Source of the DNA: Bacteroidota bacterium
GTDB taxonomy: Bacteria; Bacteroidota; Bacteroidia; Flavobacteriales_D; Crocinitomicaceae
Reading direction: 5' to 3'
Length of the DNA: 64,000 bases
Assembly (NCBI GenBank): GCA_016192075.1
Contig: JACPUU010000022.1
Location: forward strand, 1-64,000
Within the stretch, counting starts at the first letter, position 1. Each line of letters starts with the position of its first letter. The notes beneath the pieces are model-generated. The model had not been told where the DNA came from, did not search any database, and was given only the letters and a program-made list of their open reading frames with translations. Shown piece after piece: positions 1 through 8,803 of the stretch. The translations under genes were made by a program, and so were the position numbers.

Positions 1-212
<212 letters not shown>

Positions 213-213
213 C

Positions 214-235
214 AATCCCGACTTCGGTCGGGATT
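214..235 (+). terminator. Rho-independent terminator after the tRNA-like gene
   Basis: Perfect 9-base stem AATCCCGAC/GTCGGGATT with a TTCG tetraloop, followed by TGTGTTTT. It sits two bases beyond the tRNA 3' end and nine bases before the ATG of the second GIY-YIG copy. Confidence 0.75.
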
Positions 236-243
236 TGTGTTTT

Positions 244-492
244 ATGTACTTTCTATACATTCTCCATAGCCAACTACTTGATAAATTCTATATAGGTCAT
301 ACAAATGATCCTGATGAACGAATTTTAAGGCATAACCGCGGCGGAGATAAATTTACTTCCAAAGGACAGCCCTGGATATTAGTTTACAAAGAACAGTTTC
401 AAACCAAAGAACTTGCTTATAAACGGGAGCGTGAGATTAAGAAATGGAAAAGTAAAAAGCTAATTCAGAAATTAATCAGCTCAGCTGGATAA
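244..492 (+). CDS. Small GIY-YIG nuclease family protein
   Basis: An 82-residue single-domain GIY-YIG protein. The signature appears as LYIL near residue 4 and FYIGHT near residue 15, followed by the conserved RILRHN stretch holding the catalytic Arg, and a Glu/Lys-rich helix with KRERE and KKWKSKK. ATG at 244 fits better than the TTG nine bases upstream, which lies in the terminator tail. The final residues (ISSAG) are encoded by a copy of the tRNA D-arm sequence AGCTCAGCTGGATA, so the 3' end looks captured from, or shared with, a tRNA gene. I recall that such proteins in Bacteroidetes often sit against tRNA genes, but I did not check this. Function in the cell is unknown; a mobile or selfish role is an inference. 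Confidence 0.85.
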   Translation: MYFLYILHSQLLDKFYIGHTNDPDERILRHNRGGDKFTSKGQPWILVYKEQFQTKELAYKREREIKKWKSKKLIQKLISSAG

Positions 493-522
493 AGCCTGTC
501 TGACTGTCGTCTGACAGGCTTT
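491..522. terminator. Hairpin between GIY-YIG gene and the M1 peptidase gene
   Basis: A 14-base stem with one T-T mismatch (491-504 with 509-522) and a TGTC loop. The outer part is AAAGCCTGTC/GACAGGCTTT, giving a U run on either strand. It overlaps the GIY-YIG stop codon and lies about 45 bases past the end of the convergent gene at 567, so it can serve both. Confidence 0.7.
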
Positions 523-566
523 ACAAACAAACACATGAAATTCAACGCCCGAATCACTCAACGTGA

Positions 567-2726
567 TTACTTCGCTGCATTCACCAACATACCACGCTCT
601 TTTAACTTAGCGCTAATTTCAGGGCGTTCACCTTCATACTCCAAAAATTTAGTCATTGGTGAATGCAGTGCCGGAAATTCTCCTTTCAGGTTATTGGTTG
701 CCTCTTCTCCCTCAAATCCCAAATAGCTGTATTTACCATAATGTGACAATTTGGTGGTCAGCGCAGGCAGTGCTTTTTCAATGCGGGACCCCAGGAATCC
801 GGTTATCTGATCATTATTTTCAGCATTTGAAAATGCATAAACAACTGATCCCTTTTCATAATTGGCAGCAAGTTTATTCAGCGTTTCTTCAGATAAATAA
901 TTACGGTAATACTCATTCAGGTAATTTTTGGAAAACGTGTTTTCATATCCAACAATCCATACCGGTATTTCAGGAAGTTTATCCAGGTCTTTGTCATATA
1001 CCACGGTAAATTTCTTACCCTGCTCTTCCTGCACCGCTTTCCATTCTTCAGCCAGGGTTTTGTAAGCGTCAATCAACGGACTCGCTGCCGGTAAAACCAG
1101 CATCGATTCTTCTGCTCCAAACAATTGTGACAGAATCGGTGGAATTTCATTTTCATCAAGCCGTCTGAAAACATTTACCTGCGGATCAACTTCTACTTTC
1201 AGCGGACGCTGATCATAACTGAACGAAAACGTTTGTTTTCTTTCTGTCATTTCAATACGTTCAAAAACAACATCCGGATTTCCTTCAAGGAAAAATGCAA
1301 CCGGAATACTTAGCTGGAACACGTCTTCTTTTTGTGTCTGCGACAGCGAAACAGAAATAACATAAGGCCCTTTGCCGGTCACTGTTACGTCTGATAGCTG
1401 AATAGCCGGTGCTCCTTTACGAAGAATCCACTGATCAAAAAATTCGCCCAGATTCTCACCTGAAACAGCTTCAAAGGTTTTCTGAATATCATCAAACGAC
1501 GCATATTTGAATTTATAATCGGCGTAAAATTTCGCATACGCTTTTATAAAAACTTCGTCTCCAAGTTTATACCGGAGCATTTCATTAATCATCATTACTT
1601 TGCCATAACCAATTGCCTCCTGAGCCGGGTTGTTGCGTGAAATAAATTCTGAAACCGGAAAATCATTTTCATCATTTACATGTGTAATGTATTTTTCAAG
1701 TGTTTCTCTCCGGTACTTGCTCCCCTGTCCCATTTTTTCCTTAATCAGGTGATCAGCCATATACACTGTGACTCCCTCACACCAATTGCCTTTGTCGTAA
1801 TTCACATAAACGCTGTTGCCCCACCAGTTGTGAAGCAGTTCATGCGGATAAGAGGAGTGCAGAATAAACGGCAGGCGAATTACTTTTTCACCCAACAAGG
1901 TAAACGAAGGCATTCCGTAACCGGTCTCCCAAAAATTCTCAACCAACGCAAACTTGGTGTATGGATACCGCCCGAGTAAATTCTCATAAATCTCAAGGTA
2001 CTCAATCGTGGTATTGATGTATTTATCTGCCATTTCCTGATCAGCGGTGCGTAAAAAAGCCTGAACCAGCACATGATCGGTTTGTTTGTTATACTCTGTA
2101 AACCGGGCTGCGATGAGGTAAATTTCATCTACCGGGTCAGGTGATTCATAACGTACCAGCTGTTTACCTTCTGACACTGCATTTACCGTACGTGTACCTT
2201 GTGAAACAACTCCCCATCCCTCATCAATTTCCACATCCAGGTTATACGAAAACAATTCTCCTTCAAAATAAGGCATCCATACCGTTGAGCCAGCCAGGTA
2301 AACGCCTGTTTCTGAAATAATCCCATCTGTTGTGCTGAAACCGCGCACCGATGCCGAAGTTCCACCTTCTATCTCATCGGCTACTTTACCACCAAATTCC
2401 AGTTTTATCACCTGGTCTCCTTTTATTTTTTTCCGGAAACGGATCATGTATTTCTTACGCAACGAATCTTCCTGCTCCATTTTAACTTCAGTCAAAACAA
2501 AGGCCGAACTGGCAGATGTAACACTAAACCGGCTGTTCAGGTAAAAAAATACAGTATCATGCACCGACAGGTAATTCATTGGAATTTTAAGTTCATCAAT
2601 TACCTCAATCGATTGTCCGGTGATATTTATTTTTGCATCCAGTTCATGATGTATCGTTTGTGCCTGACTCAACAAAGTGAAGAAGCACCCGGCAAACATA
2701 ATCAGCATTTTCTTTTTCATAGTCAT
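567..2726 (-). CDS. Secreted M1-family-like metallopeptidase
   Basis: A 719-residue gluzincin-type protein with an N-terminal signal peptide (MKKK, hydrophobic core, then SQAQ), so exported. The zinc site HELLH is at residues 295-299, followed by WCEGV with Glu317 as the likely third ligand. The second His and this Glu are separated by 17 residues instead of the usual 18 of M1 enzymes. The exopeptidase GxMEN motif is not seen; the matching region reads GMPSF near residue 270. The zinc site predicts a protease, but specificity may differ from classical aminopeptidase N. There is no T9SS sorting tail, so it is probably periplasmic. An ATG six bases inside the chosen one is an equally good start. 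It converges with the GIY-YIG gene. Confidence 0.85.
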   Translation of the reverse strand: MTMKKKMLIMFAGCFFTLLSQAQTIHHELDAKINITGQSIEVIDELKIPMNYLSVHDTVFFYLNSRFSVTSASSAFVLTEVKMEQEDSLRKKYMIRFRKKIKGDQVIKLEFGGKVADEIEGGTSASVRGFSTTDGIISETGVYLAGSTVWMPYFEGELFSYNLDVEIDEGWGVVSQGTRTVNAVSEGKQLVRYESPDPVDEIYLIAARFTEYNKQTDHVLVQAFLRTADQEMADKYINTTIEYLEIYENLLGRYPYTKFALVENFWETGYGMPSFTLLGEKVIRLPFILHSSYPHELLHNWWGNSVYVNYDKGNWCEGVTVYMADHLIKEKMGQGSKYRRETLEKYITHVNDENDFPVSEFISRNNPAQEAIGYGKVMMINEMLRYKLGDEVFIKAYAKFYADYKFKYASFDDIQKTFEAVSGENLGEFFDQWILRKGAPAIQLSDVTVTGKGPYVISVSLSQTQKEDVFQLSIPVAFFLEGNPDVVFERIEMTERKQTFSFSYDQRPLKVEVDPQVNVFRRLDENEIPPILSQLFGAEESMLVLPAASPLIDAYKTLAEEWKAVQEEQGKKFTVVYDKDLDKLPEIPVWIVGYENTFSKNYLNEYYRNYLSEETLNKLAANYEKGSVVYAFSNAENNDQITGFLGSRIEKALPALTTKLSHYGKYSYLGFEGEEATNNLKGEFPALHSPMTKFLEYEGERPEISAKLKERGMLVNAAK

Positions 2727-2748
2727 TATTTAAACCATTCAACGTCAC

Positions 2749-2782
2749 CTAAGATACACACTGGCCGGCAACATTTTTCAAA
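2749..2782 (-). promoter_or_regulatory. Candidate promoter for the M1-like peptidase gene
   Basis: On the minus strand, TTTG (2779-2782) is followed after 22 bases by TATCTTAG (2749-2756), one base off the Bacteroidetes -7 form TAnnTTTG. It lies 23 bases upstream of the peptidase start, implying a short leader. Confidence 0.4.
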
Positions 2783-3015
2783 AAAAATTAATCCCTAGTG
2801 AATCAGCAGAATAAGGCTGTCGCTGGTTCCCAGCCGGCGTTCTTTCATAAAACACCTGTTAAGAAATACCTGATTTTAGCGCTGGCAGGAAAATATGGAC
2901 GGATTTGCACTAAATTTGTTTTACATACAAAGGTCAGGCAAGTTGAATATCAGGCTGTTTACGTAAAACAACGGCCCCCAAAGACCTGACTCATTTACAC
3001 TAACCGAAAAAAAAA

Positions 3016-3612
3016 ATGATTTTCAGACAACTGGAATTGAATTTAGAAGTAACGGATGATGAATTTGATTCTATTTATCCAGCCGATGTCAGAACCATTG
3101 CTCTCAGACATTTTACACCGGTACAGGTTGCGCTGACCGCAGCAAATTTCTTAGCTGTAAACAGTACAACACGGGTTTTGGACGTAGGGTCAGGCGCCGG
3201 CAAGTTTTGCATGGTAGGCGCCAGCAGCACAAAAGCCATCTTTCATGGAGTAGAACAACGCAGCTGGATGAGTGATCTGGCGCGAAAATTAGTGTTTCAT
3301 CACGCCGTCAAAAATGTCAATTTCTTTAGCAAAAATGTTCTTCATTTTCCGGTTAAAGACTATTCATCCATCTATTTTTTCAATTCTTTTCATGAAAATA
3401 TTGACGCCACCTCCAGGATTGATCAGAAAGTGACACTCAGTTCTGACAACTACGATTTATACAACCGCTACCTGCAATTACAGCTTAGTGAAACAAAAAT
3501 TAAGACCCGTCTGGCGACCTATTGGGTAAATGAAAAATTCATTCCCAAATGTTTTGAACCGGTTGACGGGTTTTACGACGGAAACCTGGTTTTGTGGGAA
3601 AAAAGATGGTAA
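3016..3612 (+). CDS. Class I SAM-dependent methyltransferase
   Basis: A 198-residue Rossmann-fold methyltransferase. Motif I (VLDVGSGAGKF, residues 54-64) is the SAM-binding glycine loop. HGVEQ near residue 76 ends in the acidic residue that usually binds the SAM ribose, and YFFNSFHEN near residue 117 occupies the motif IV position. No signal peptide, so cytoplasmic. The substrate cannot be read from the sequence. It is short for the family but complete. It stands alone: the nearest genes are divergent on the left and 130 bases away on the right. The start is preceded by a run of A and no Shine-Dalgarno site, as is normal for this phylum. Confidence 0.85.
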   Translation: MIFRQLELNLEVTDDEFDSIYPADVRTIALRHFTPVQVALTAANFLAVNSTTRVLDVGSGAGKFCMVGASSTKAIFHGVEQRSWMSDLARKLVFHHAVKNVNFFSKNVLHFPVKDYSSIYFFNSFHENIDATSRIDQKVTLSSDNYDLYNRYLQLQLSETKIKTRLATYWVNEKFIPKCFEPVDGFYDGNLVLWEKRW

Positions 3613-3743
3613 TTAAAACATTACTCCGGAGCCCGGTTTTACAGATCATGGCACCGGTGAAGTGCCCTTTCTGTTCATTTTCTGTAATTATAGTATCTTA
3701 GTAACCCGATTTTCAGCTTTGCTGCATTCAAGATCCGGCCCAC

Positions 3744-5846
3744 ATGCGCTACACTTTTTTTGGTTTCGTATTTCTGCTCTGCATTTCCGCTTCTGCACAA
3801 GACCGGTTAGATTCACTTTTCAATGCTTTTTCAACGGCCTCTTCTGTCAGCCAGAAAAATGAGATAAGAACTGAATTAGGCTATGAATATTACGATTTGG
3901 GTGAATATGATTCTGCCCTCAGCTATTTTTCTGAAGCCTTAAAATTTATACCCAATTCAGCCAAAGAAGAAAAAGCAGATGTGGTTGTATGTATTGCACG
4001 AACCTATAATCAGCTTGAAGATCTCCAATCATCTGTCCGTTATTACCAGCTTGGAAACCGGCTTTATTCCCAGGTAAAAACAGCACCTGAAAAAAGAGCA
4101 GATCTGTTTAAGGATCTGGGACGCACCTATTATGAACAGGCCCAATATGATTCGGCCATGGTGTATTACATGCAGGCCAAGGACATTTACGAAACAAACA
4201 ATATCGTAAATCACGACTATGGCGTATTGTTCCATTACATAGGTTCTGTTTTTAAACGGCAGGATAAAATGGACAAAGCCTGCGAATATTACCAGATGCA
4301 GATTGACTTTGGCCTGGAACATAATTTCCCTGAAATTGTTGCAGAAGGAACCTATCTCCAGGTGAGCTGTTATGACAATGACACCCTGCGTCTGCACCAG
4401 GATCTGAAAGCGCTTCAAATGTACCGTGACCTTCAGGATGACCGTATGATTGCGCTGATGTACAACAACGTGGCGGTAGCGTATCATGAACTGAACATGC
4501 TTGACAGCGCATATTATTTTCAGGATCTCAACGTACAGTTTGAGCGGGAACATGGTACCAAAAGCCACTTGTCACTAGGACTTTCAAATATGGCTTCACT
4601 GCTCATAGAAATGAAAAAGTACAAAGAGGCAGAAGCTTTACTGACTGAAGCAGAAACACTGGCTCACCAAACCGAATCAAAAAAATTCATTCAGCTGGAA
4701 CGCGTTTATGGCGGACTTTCAGAGCTGCACTACGCGCGCGGAAATTATAAAGCAGCGTATGATTACATGGAACTCAAATACGTGTATGAAGACTCTGCCA
4801 TGGACCAGGAACACCAGGATGCCATTCATGAAATGGAACTTGCCTACGAAACTGAAAAGAAAGAAGCCGAAATTGCCAAACTGGAACTATCCAATAAGCA
4901 GGAACAGTACGAAAAAAAAATGGCTGAGGCTGAAGCAGCCCGGCAATCTGTCAATAAAAAAATATACCTCGTGGGAGGGCTGGCAGTTTTAATTCTGCTG
5001 GTGTTTTCATTGTACAAATGGCGCGAGTCAAACAAACAAAAAACAATCATTTATGCTCAAAAGCATGAAGTGGAAGTACAAAAAGAACTCATTGAAGAAA
5101 AAAACAAAGACATTACCGATTCAATGATTTATGCCAGTTCTATTCAACAGGCCATCATTACTTCTGAAGATTATATTGCCGGCATGTTTACCGATTTTTT
5201 TGTTTTCTATAAACCGCGGGATATTGTATCAGGTGATTTCTACTGGGCTTACCAAACCGCTGAAGGACAAAAATTAATTGCAGTGGGAGACTGCACCGGA
5301 CATGGTGTACCAGGCGCCATGATGAGTATGCTTGGAACAGCATTTCTGAATGAAATTGTCATTGAAGGAAAAGTGCGCGAACCGGGAATTATACTTGACA
5401 GACTTCGCCTGCAGATTAAAAATGCAATGAGCCGCAAAGGTGGAAAAGATGGTATGGACATGGCATTTTGCTGCATTGATGGCAACAACCTGAAATTTGC
5501 CGGAGCCAACCTTCCCATTTATATCGTGCGCAACAATGAGCTCATTGAAGTTAAAGGGGATAAACAACCAGTGGGTTTTCAACCGTCACCTGAAAGCCCC
5601 TTTTTAACCCAGGAACTGGAAATTTCAACCGAAGATAAAATCTACCTCTTTTCAGATGGTTATGCCGATCAGTTTGGAGGACCCAAGGGCAAAAAATACA
5701 AGTACAAAACCTTCAAAGATAAATTGGCCGTAATTGCCGGCAGAACATTCAGGGAACAGCGCATGCTGATTGATTCAGAATTCGAAACCTGGAAAGGCGA
5801 CCTGGAGCAGCTGGATGATGTTTGTGTTATCGGAGTGCGCGTCTGA
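3744..5846 (+). CDS. TPR sensor protein with SpoIIE-type phosphatase domain
   Basis: A 700-residue signalling protein. In order: a signal peptide (to about residue 18), tetratricopeptide repeats to about residue 355 (repeated Y..LG.Y..A..YF patterns), a Glu/Lys-rich coiled coil around 365-405, one membrane span at about 408-427, a second coiled coil, and a SpoIIE/PP2C-type phosphatase domain from about 455 to the end. The phosphatase keeps the metal-binding acidic motifs GDFYW, GDCTGHGVPGA and FSDGYAD. The layout predicts a periplasmic TPR sensor controlling a cytoplasmic Ser/Thr phosphatase, possibly acting on an anti-anti-sigma-type partner (inference). Such proteins are frequent in Flavobacteriales. 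No partner kinase or anti-sigma gene is adjacent. Confidence 0.9.
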   Translation: MRYTFFGFVFLLCISASAQDRLDSLFNAFSTASSVSQKNEIRTELGYEYYDLGEYDSALSYFSEALKFIPNSAKEEKADVVVCIARTYNQLEDLQSSVRYYQLGNRLYSQVKTAPEKRADLFKDLGRTYYEQAQYDSAMVYYMQAKDIYETNNIVNHDYGVLFHYIGSVFKRQDKMDKACEYYQMQIDFGLEHNFPEIVAEGTYLQVSCYDNDTLRLHQDLKALQMYRDLQDDRMIALMYNNVAVAYHELNMLDSAYYFQDLNVQFEREHGTKSHLSLGLSNMASLLIEMKKYKEAEALLTEAETLAHQTESKKFIQLERVYGGLSELHYARGNYKAAYDYMELKYVYEDSAMDQEHQDAIHEMELAYETEKKEAEIAKLELSNKQEQYEKKMAEAEAARQSVNKKIYLVGGLAVLILLVFSLYKWRESNKQKTIIYAQKHEVEVQKELIEEKNKDITDSMIYASSIQQAIITSEDYIAGMFTDFFVFYKPRDIVSGDFYWAYQTAEGQKLIAVGDCTGHGVPGAMMSMLGTAFLNEIVIEGKVREPGIILDRLRLQIKNAMSRKGGKDGMDMAFCCIDGNNLKFAGANLPIYIVRNNELIEVKGDKQPVGFQPSPESPFLTQELEISTEDKIYLFSDGYADQFGGPKGKKYKYKTFKDKLAVIAGRTFREQRMLIDSEFETWKGDLEQLDDVCVIGVRV

Positions 5847-5970
5847 CTTTGTCAGACTGCAAACTCCAGAGAACACAAATCCTGACGCAGGAAGGATCTT
5901 TTTAGTTTTATCCGAAACTTTATCGGAGTGCGCGTCTGACTTTGTCAGACAGCAAACTCCAGAGAACACA
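5828..5970 (+). repeat. Duplicated 50-base gene end with hairpin
   Basis: Bases 5828-5877 recur at 5921-5970 (offset 93) with one mismatch. The first copy includes the last six codons and stop of the TPR-SpoIIE gene. Each copy holds a perfect hairpin GTCTGAC-TTT-GTCAGAC (5841-5857 and 5934-5950), which in the first copy overlaps the stop codon. It may be a doubled terminator, though neither hairpin has a U run. Confidence 0.85.
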
Positions 5971-6060
5971 GCCCCTGTATGTATCCTTCGAAACGCAGTG
6001 CAGCAGGAAAAATCACCTGGTTCTGTGACGTTTATCACGCTATTCTAACCGACATGCGCT

Positions 6061-6068
6061 TACATTTG
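6061..6068 (+). promoter_or_regulatory. Candidate -7 box for the small membrane-protein pair
   Basis: TACATTTG fits the Bacteroidetes TAnnTTTG box exactly and lies 30 bases before the ATG at 6098. I see no clear -33 TTG at the right distance. Confidence 0.4.
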
Positions 6069-6097
6069 GTTTAACAAAAATGGTCCGCCATTCACTT

Positions 6098-6190
6098 ATG
6101 AAAACCATTTACAAATTTATTCTGGTGTGTCTGATCTGTGTCGGAATAATAAGTGGTTTGGTATTAACCATTCAGTATTTTACAAACTAA
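6098..6190 (+). CDS. 30-residue single-span membrane protein
   Basis: A short frame starting MKTIYKF followed by about 20 hydrophobic residues and ending TIQYFTN. An in-frame ATG at 6080 would add six residues. It ends ten bases before the DUF2892 gene, and the candidate -7 box upstream suits both as one transcript. The predicted product is one transmembrane helix with short polar ends. I do not recognise a family; reality as a gene is supported only by composition, spacing and the promoter-like box. Confidence 0.4.
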   Translation: MKTIYKFILVCLICVGIISGLVLTIQYFTN

Positions 6191-6200
6191 ATTCACTTTT

Positions 6201-6404
6201 ATGAAAAAAAATGTTGGGACTGCTGACCGTGTTATCCGCTTTATTATTGCTGCGGTTCTGGTTGGACTCTTTATCGGAAATATTGTAACGGGTACAGTCG
6301 GAATTATCCTGCTGGTTTTAGCAGCTGTTTTTGTTGTAACCAGTATCATTGGATTCTGCCCGCTTTATGCCCTTTTTGGTATCAAAACATGCAAAACCGA
6401 TTAA
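6201..6404 (+). CDS. DUF2892 family inner membrane protein
   Basis: A 67-residue protein with a basic N-terminus (MKKNVGTADRVIRF) and two hydrophobic helices (about 12-33 and 36-52), closing with GFCPLYALFGIKTC. This is the DUF2892 pattern, known as the membrane part of YgaP-like proteins and as stand-alone small proteins. In YgaP it accompanies a rhodanese domain; no rhodanese is present here. The two Cys near the end are typical of the family. Function is unknown. Confidence 0.85.
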   Translation: MKKNVGTADRVIRFIIAAVLVGLFIGNIVTGTVGIILLVLAAVFVVTSIIGFCPLYALFGIKTCKTD

Positions 6405-6466
6405 GGATTTTTTTTGATCTGGCCGGTAAAGAATTCGCAGCAACAAAAAACAATTGCAATCCGGAT

Positions 6467-8005
6467 TTATTCGCGGATTTTTAATTGTGCTTTAATCGAA
6501 TCAGAGAATGAAGAACCGGAGAGTTTGGATTTAATCCAGGCCCTGAGATCAAAATATTCCAGAATTACATTTTCCCGGTCAATTTTTAAAAGCTCTTCCA
6601 GTTGGGCGTCAAACTGTTCAAAAATACGGCGGCGCTCAGCGGGTGAGTTCATTTTTGCCAGGCTTTTCATCTCTGCCACAAACAGGCTTTCTACTTCATA
6701 ATCTTTCTCAAACTTGTTTAAGAAACGGGCTGCTGATTTAATGTCGTATTCAATAAAATCATGATTATTCAATTCAAAATGAATAATCAGGTTAAAAATG
6801 CGGGAGAATGAATAAATGTCCTGCCGGAGTTGCTTTTCATTGTCATTAAGCACAACATTAATGTATTTCAGCGCCCTTTTATAATCACCTGCACCAAAAT
6901 TGGTATAAGCCAGGTTGTAATTAAAAAGCAGGTGTTTTTCTTTATTGATTTTCTCTTCCAGTGTTTCCAGTTCTTTTTCAATAACAGGTTCCAGTTCCAT
7001 TGCACGCTCAAAGTTACCCTGGCGGTTGTACAGCTGCAGTTTACCAATATATGTTGCTGTAAAAATCCGCACGCGCGAATCCGGAGAATCAAAGGCTTTA
7101 TTATCAAGCAGGGCATTCAGTTCTTCCAATATGTTTTCCGCATTTTTAAAATCATGTACATCAATGTAACAGTTCAGCAAAAAACTCAGTGTGTTGATAT
7201 ACCGTTGCTGAATATCGTCCCTGATTTTGGCCTGGCGATCCATTACCGATTTGGCCTTTCTGAAATTAATCAGCGCATCTTCATAGTCCCTGGTACTGGC
7301 ACTGCAAAGTCCCTTAATGTAATAGCAAATGGTAGTTGCACGGGTTGACAGAGCCGTGTTTTTACCTTTTATCAAATGATAATCGGCAATTTCATTTACC
7401 ACTTTTCGTTCGGTTTCATTCCGGGTAAAACCTCCGCTTCTGAAAATATAATTGATGCGTGAATACAAAATCTGGTATTCAGCCAGGTTGCGCAATTTTT
7501 CAATCACTTCTGATTCTTCTTTGATCAACTCATCCAGGTTCTGATCAAATATGCCCGACTCATAGGCCTCTTCAAGCAGTTTCTTTTCCCAGTTGATCAA
7601 TTCATAATGGTAATAGAATTTTTCATACTCGGCGGCCAGTGTCTTGGCGCGCTTTACAAACTTATTACACTCGCGGTAAAGTGCTTTGTTGTATAAAATC
7701 TCAACATTTTTAATCTCCTGTTTCAGAATTGAACTGACAGATTGTTCAGAATAATAAGACCGGAGGCTTTTCAAAATGAGTTTGTACAGGTGATTTTTTT
7801 CAGAAGGCAAATGCTGAATAAAAGTCTCATGTTTAAATTCGTCTTTCAAATCTTCTTCGTCATACTTATGCTGCGCTTCAATGAAATCAAAAATCTTCAG
7901 GTAATTTTTGTCTCCGGCCTGCAGGGCTGAATTGAGTTTAAAAAATCGTTTCTCTGATTTAGTGAGTGATTTAATAAGGCTGAAAAGTTCGGTAGATGGT
8001 TTCAT
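6467..8005 (-). CDS. Conserved helical-repeat protein of unknown function
   Basis: A 512-residue, strongly charged, almost wholly alpha-helical protein without signal peptide or membrane span, so cytoplasmic. The opening (KPSTELFSLIKSLTKSEKRFFKL) has the look of a conserved Bacteroidetes family. TPR-like helix pairs appear from about residue 215 to 420 (LINFRKAKSVM, YNRQGNFERAMEL, FGAGDYKRALKY). It is probably a scaffold or protein-interaction partner. It is transcribed alone, convergent with the DUF2892 gene, with the repeat-rich region behind its start. Confidence 0.6.
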   Translation of the reverse strand: MKPSTELFSLIKSLTKSEKRFFKLNSALQAGDKNYLKIFDFIEAQHKYDEEDLKDEFKHETFIQHLPSEKNHLYKLILKSLRSYYSEQSVSSILKQEIKNVEILYNKALYRECNKFVKRAKTLAAEYEKFYYHYELINWEKKLLEEAYESGIFDQNLDELIKEESEVIEKLRNLAEYQILYSRINYIFRSGGFTRNETERKVVNEIADYHLIKGKNTALSTRATTICYYIKGLCSASTRDYEDALINFRKAKSVMDRQAKIRDDIQQRYINTLSFLLNCYIDVHDFKNAENILEELNALLDNKAFDSPDSRVRIFTATYIGKLQLYNRQGNFERAMELEPVIEKELETLEEKINKEKHLLFNYNLAYTNFGAGDYKRALKYINVVLNDNEKQLRQDIYSFSRIFNLIIHFELNNHDFIEYDIKSAARFLNKFEKDYEVESLFVAEMKSLAKMNSPAERRRIFEQFDAQLEELLKIDRENVILEYFDLRAWIKSKLSGSSFSDSIKAQLKIRE

Positions 8006-8232
8006 AAACGCTGTTTAGGAATTCAAGAAATTCTGATCTAAAAGTAATTAAAATAAAGGGTTATTCTTTCAAATTGTTTCAACGGTTAGGTTTTATGAGC
8101 TATTGGTAGTTAACGTCTATTGAACGGAATCCGTTGTTTCTACCGGCTCAAAAACATTACACATTCTTTGATTCCTATGGTCAGATCACTAAACTGAAAG
8201 TTCAAGAGCCGGTCAGGTTAAGAATAGCCGGG

Positions 8233-8756
8233 CTAAGATTTTGCCTGGCACAACATGGCCGTTACATTCGGTAAGAAGCGGTTTAAATTTTAGCGGTAGC
8301 TTCTTCGATGTGTTCAGAAAGACAAGGGCCTCAGATCTAAGTCCAGGGGTGATGTGTGTTATGCGCCGGTGGCGCATAACACACATCACCCCAATCTATT
8401 CTGTCAGGGCCCTTGTCTTTCTGAGCGAAGTGTAACGGAGCGAAGAAACTCCTTCTGAATCAGCATCCGATAAGTTCTGTTTTTAAGCAACCACTAAGCT
8501 TTTGCCTTGCAAAACACCACTGTTACATTTGGTAAGATCCTGACCGCAGCGAAGCGAAGCGTCAGGATAAGATAGGCTAAGATTTTGCGGAGCAAAAACA
8601 TCACCGTTACACCCGGTGAGATCCTGACGCTCCTGCGTCGGTCAGGATAAGACAGACTAAAATTTTGCGGAGCAAAAACATCGCCTTTACACCCGGAGAG
8701 ATCCTGACGCTCCTGCGTCGGTCAGGATAAGATAGGCTAAAATTTTGCGGAGCAAA
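8233..8756. repeat. Family of 80-83 base hairpin repeats
   Basis: Units begin with CTAA(G/A)NTTTTGC and start at 8233 (isolated, degenerate), 8494, 8577, 8657 and 8737 (partial); the last four are in direct tandem. Each of the first three tandem units holds a hairpin with stem ATCCTGAC/GTCAGGAT. The stem is identical while the loop changes (16 bases in the 8494 unit, 12 in the next two). Conserved stems with variable loops are typical of REP-like or RNA-structured elements. Confidence 0.85.
8298..8450. repeat. Nested long palindrome, MITE-like
   Basis: The inner arms 8346-8367 and 8371-8392 are a perfect 22-base inverted repeat around a 3-base GGT loop. The outer arms 8314-8330 and 8408-8424 are a perfect 17-base inverted repeat. 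They are separated from the inner arms by exactly 15 unpaired bases on each side. Weaker terminal similarity (AGCTTCTTCG at 8298, CGAAGAAACT at 8441) extends the symmetry. No coding capacity. Confidence 0.85.
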
Positions 8757-8775
8757 ATTAAGTCTGTCTAAAACC

Positions 8776-8803
8776 GAAAGGGGATTCTTTCGAATCCCCT
8801 TTC
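8776..8803 (-). terminator. Terminator downstream of the glucosaminidase gene
   Basis: Perfect 12-base stem GAAAGGGGATTC/GAATCCCCTTTC with a 4-base loop, followed on the minus strand by GGTTTTAG. It lies 45 bases past the stop of the gene ending at 8848. Confidence 0.75.

Noticed and set aside
2798-2989. Plus-strand 63-residue frame in the gap before the methyltransferase
   Set aside because: No family likeness, poor composition, and it would fill the region where the promoters of the divergent genes must lie.
4029-4568. Minus-strand 179-residue frame
   Set aside because: It lies wholly inside the TPR-SpoIIE gene, whose domains are unmistakable; His/Ile/Val-rich antisense composition.
5770-6048. 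Frames on both strands across the duplicated gene end
   Set aside because: Their length comes from the 93-base repeat; the repeated peptide LSECASDFVR is the repeat read in a wrong frame.
6830-7348. Plus-strand 172-residue frame
   Set aside because: Antisense shadow of the helical-repeat protein gene; Phe/Ile/Val-rich with no domain.
8494-8756. Possible CRISPR array
   Set aside because: The units are 80-83 bases in direct tandem with no unique spacers, and no cas gene is present.
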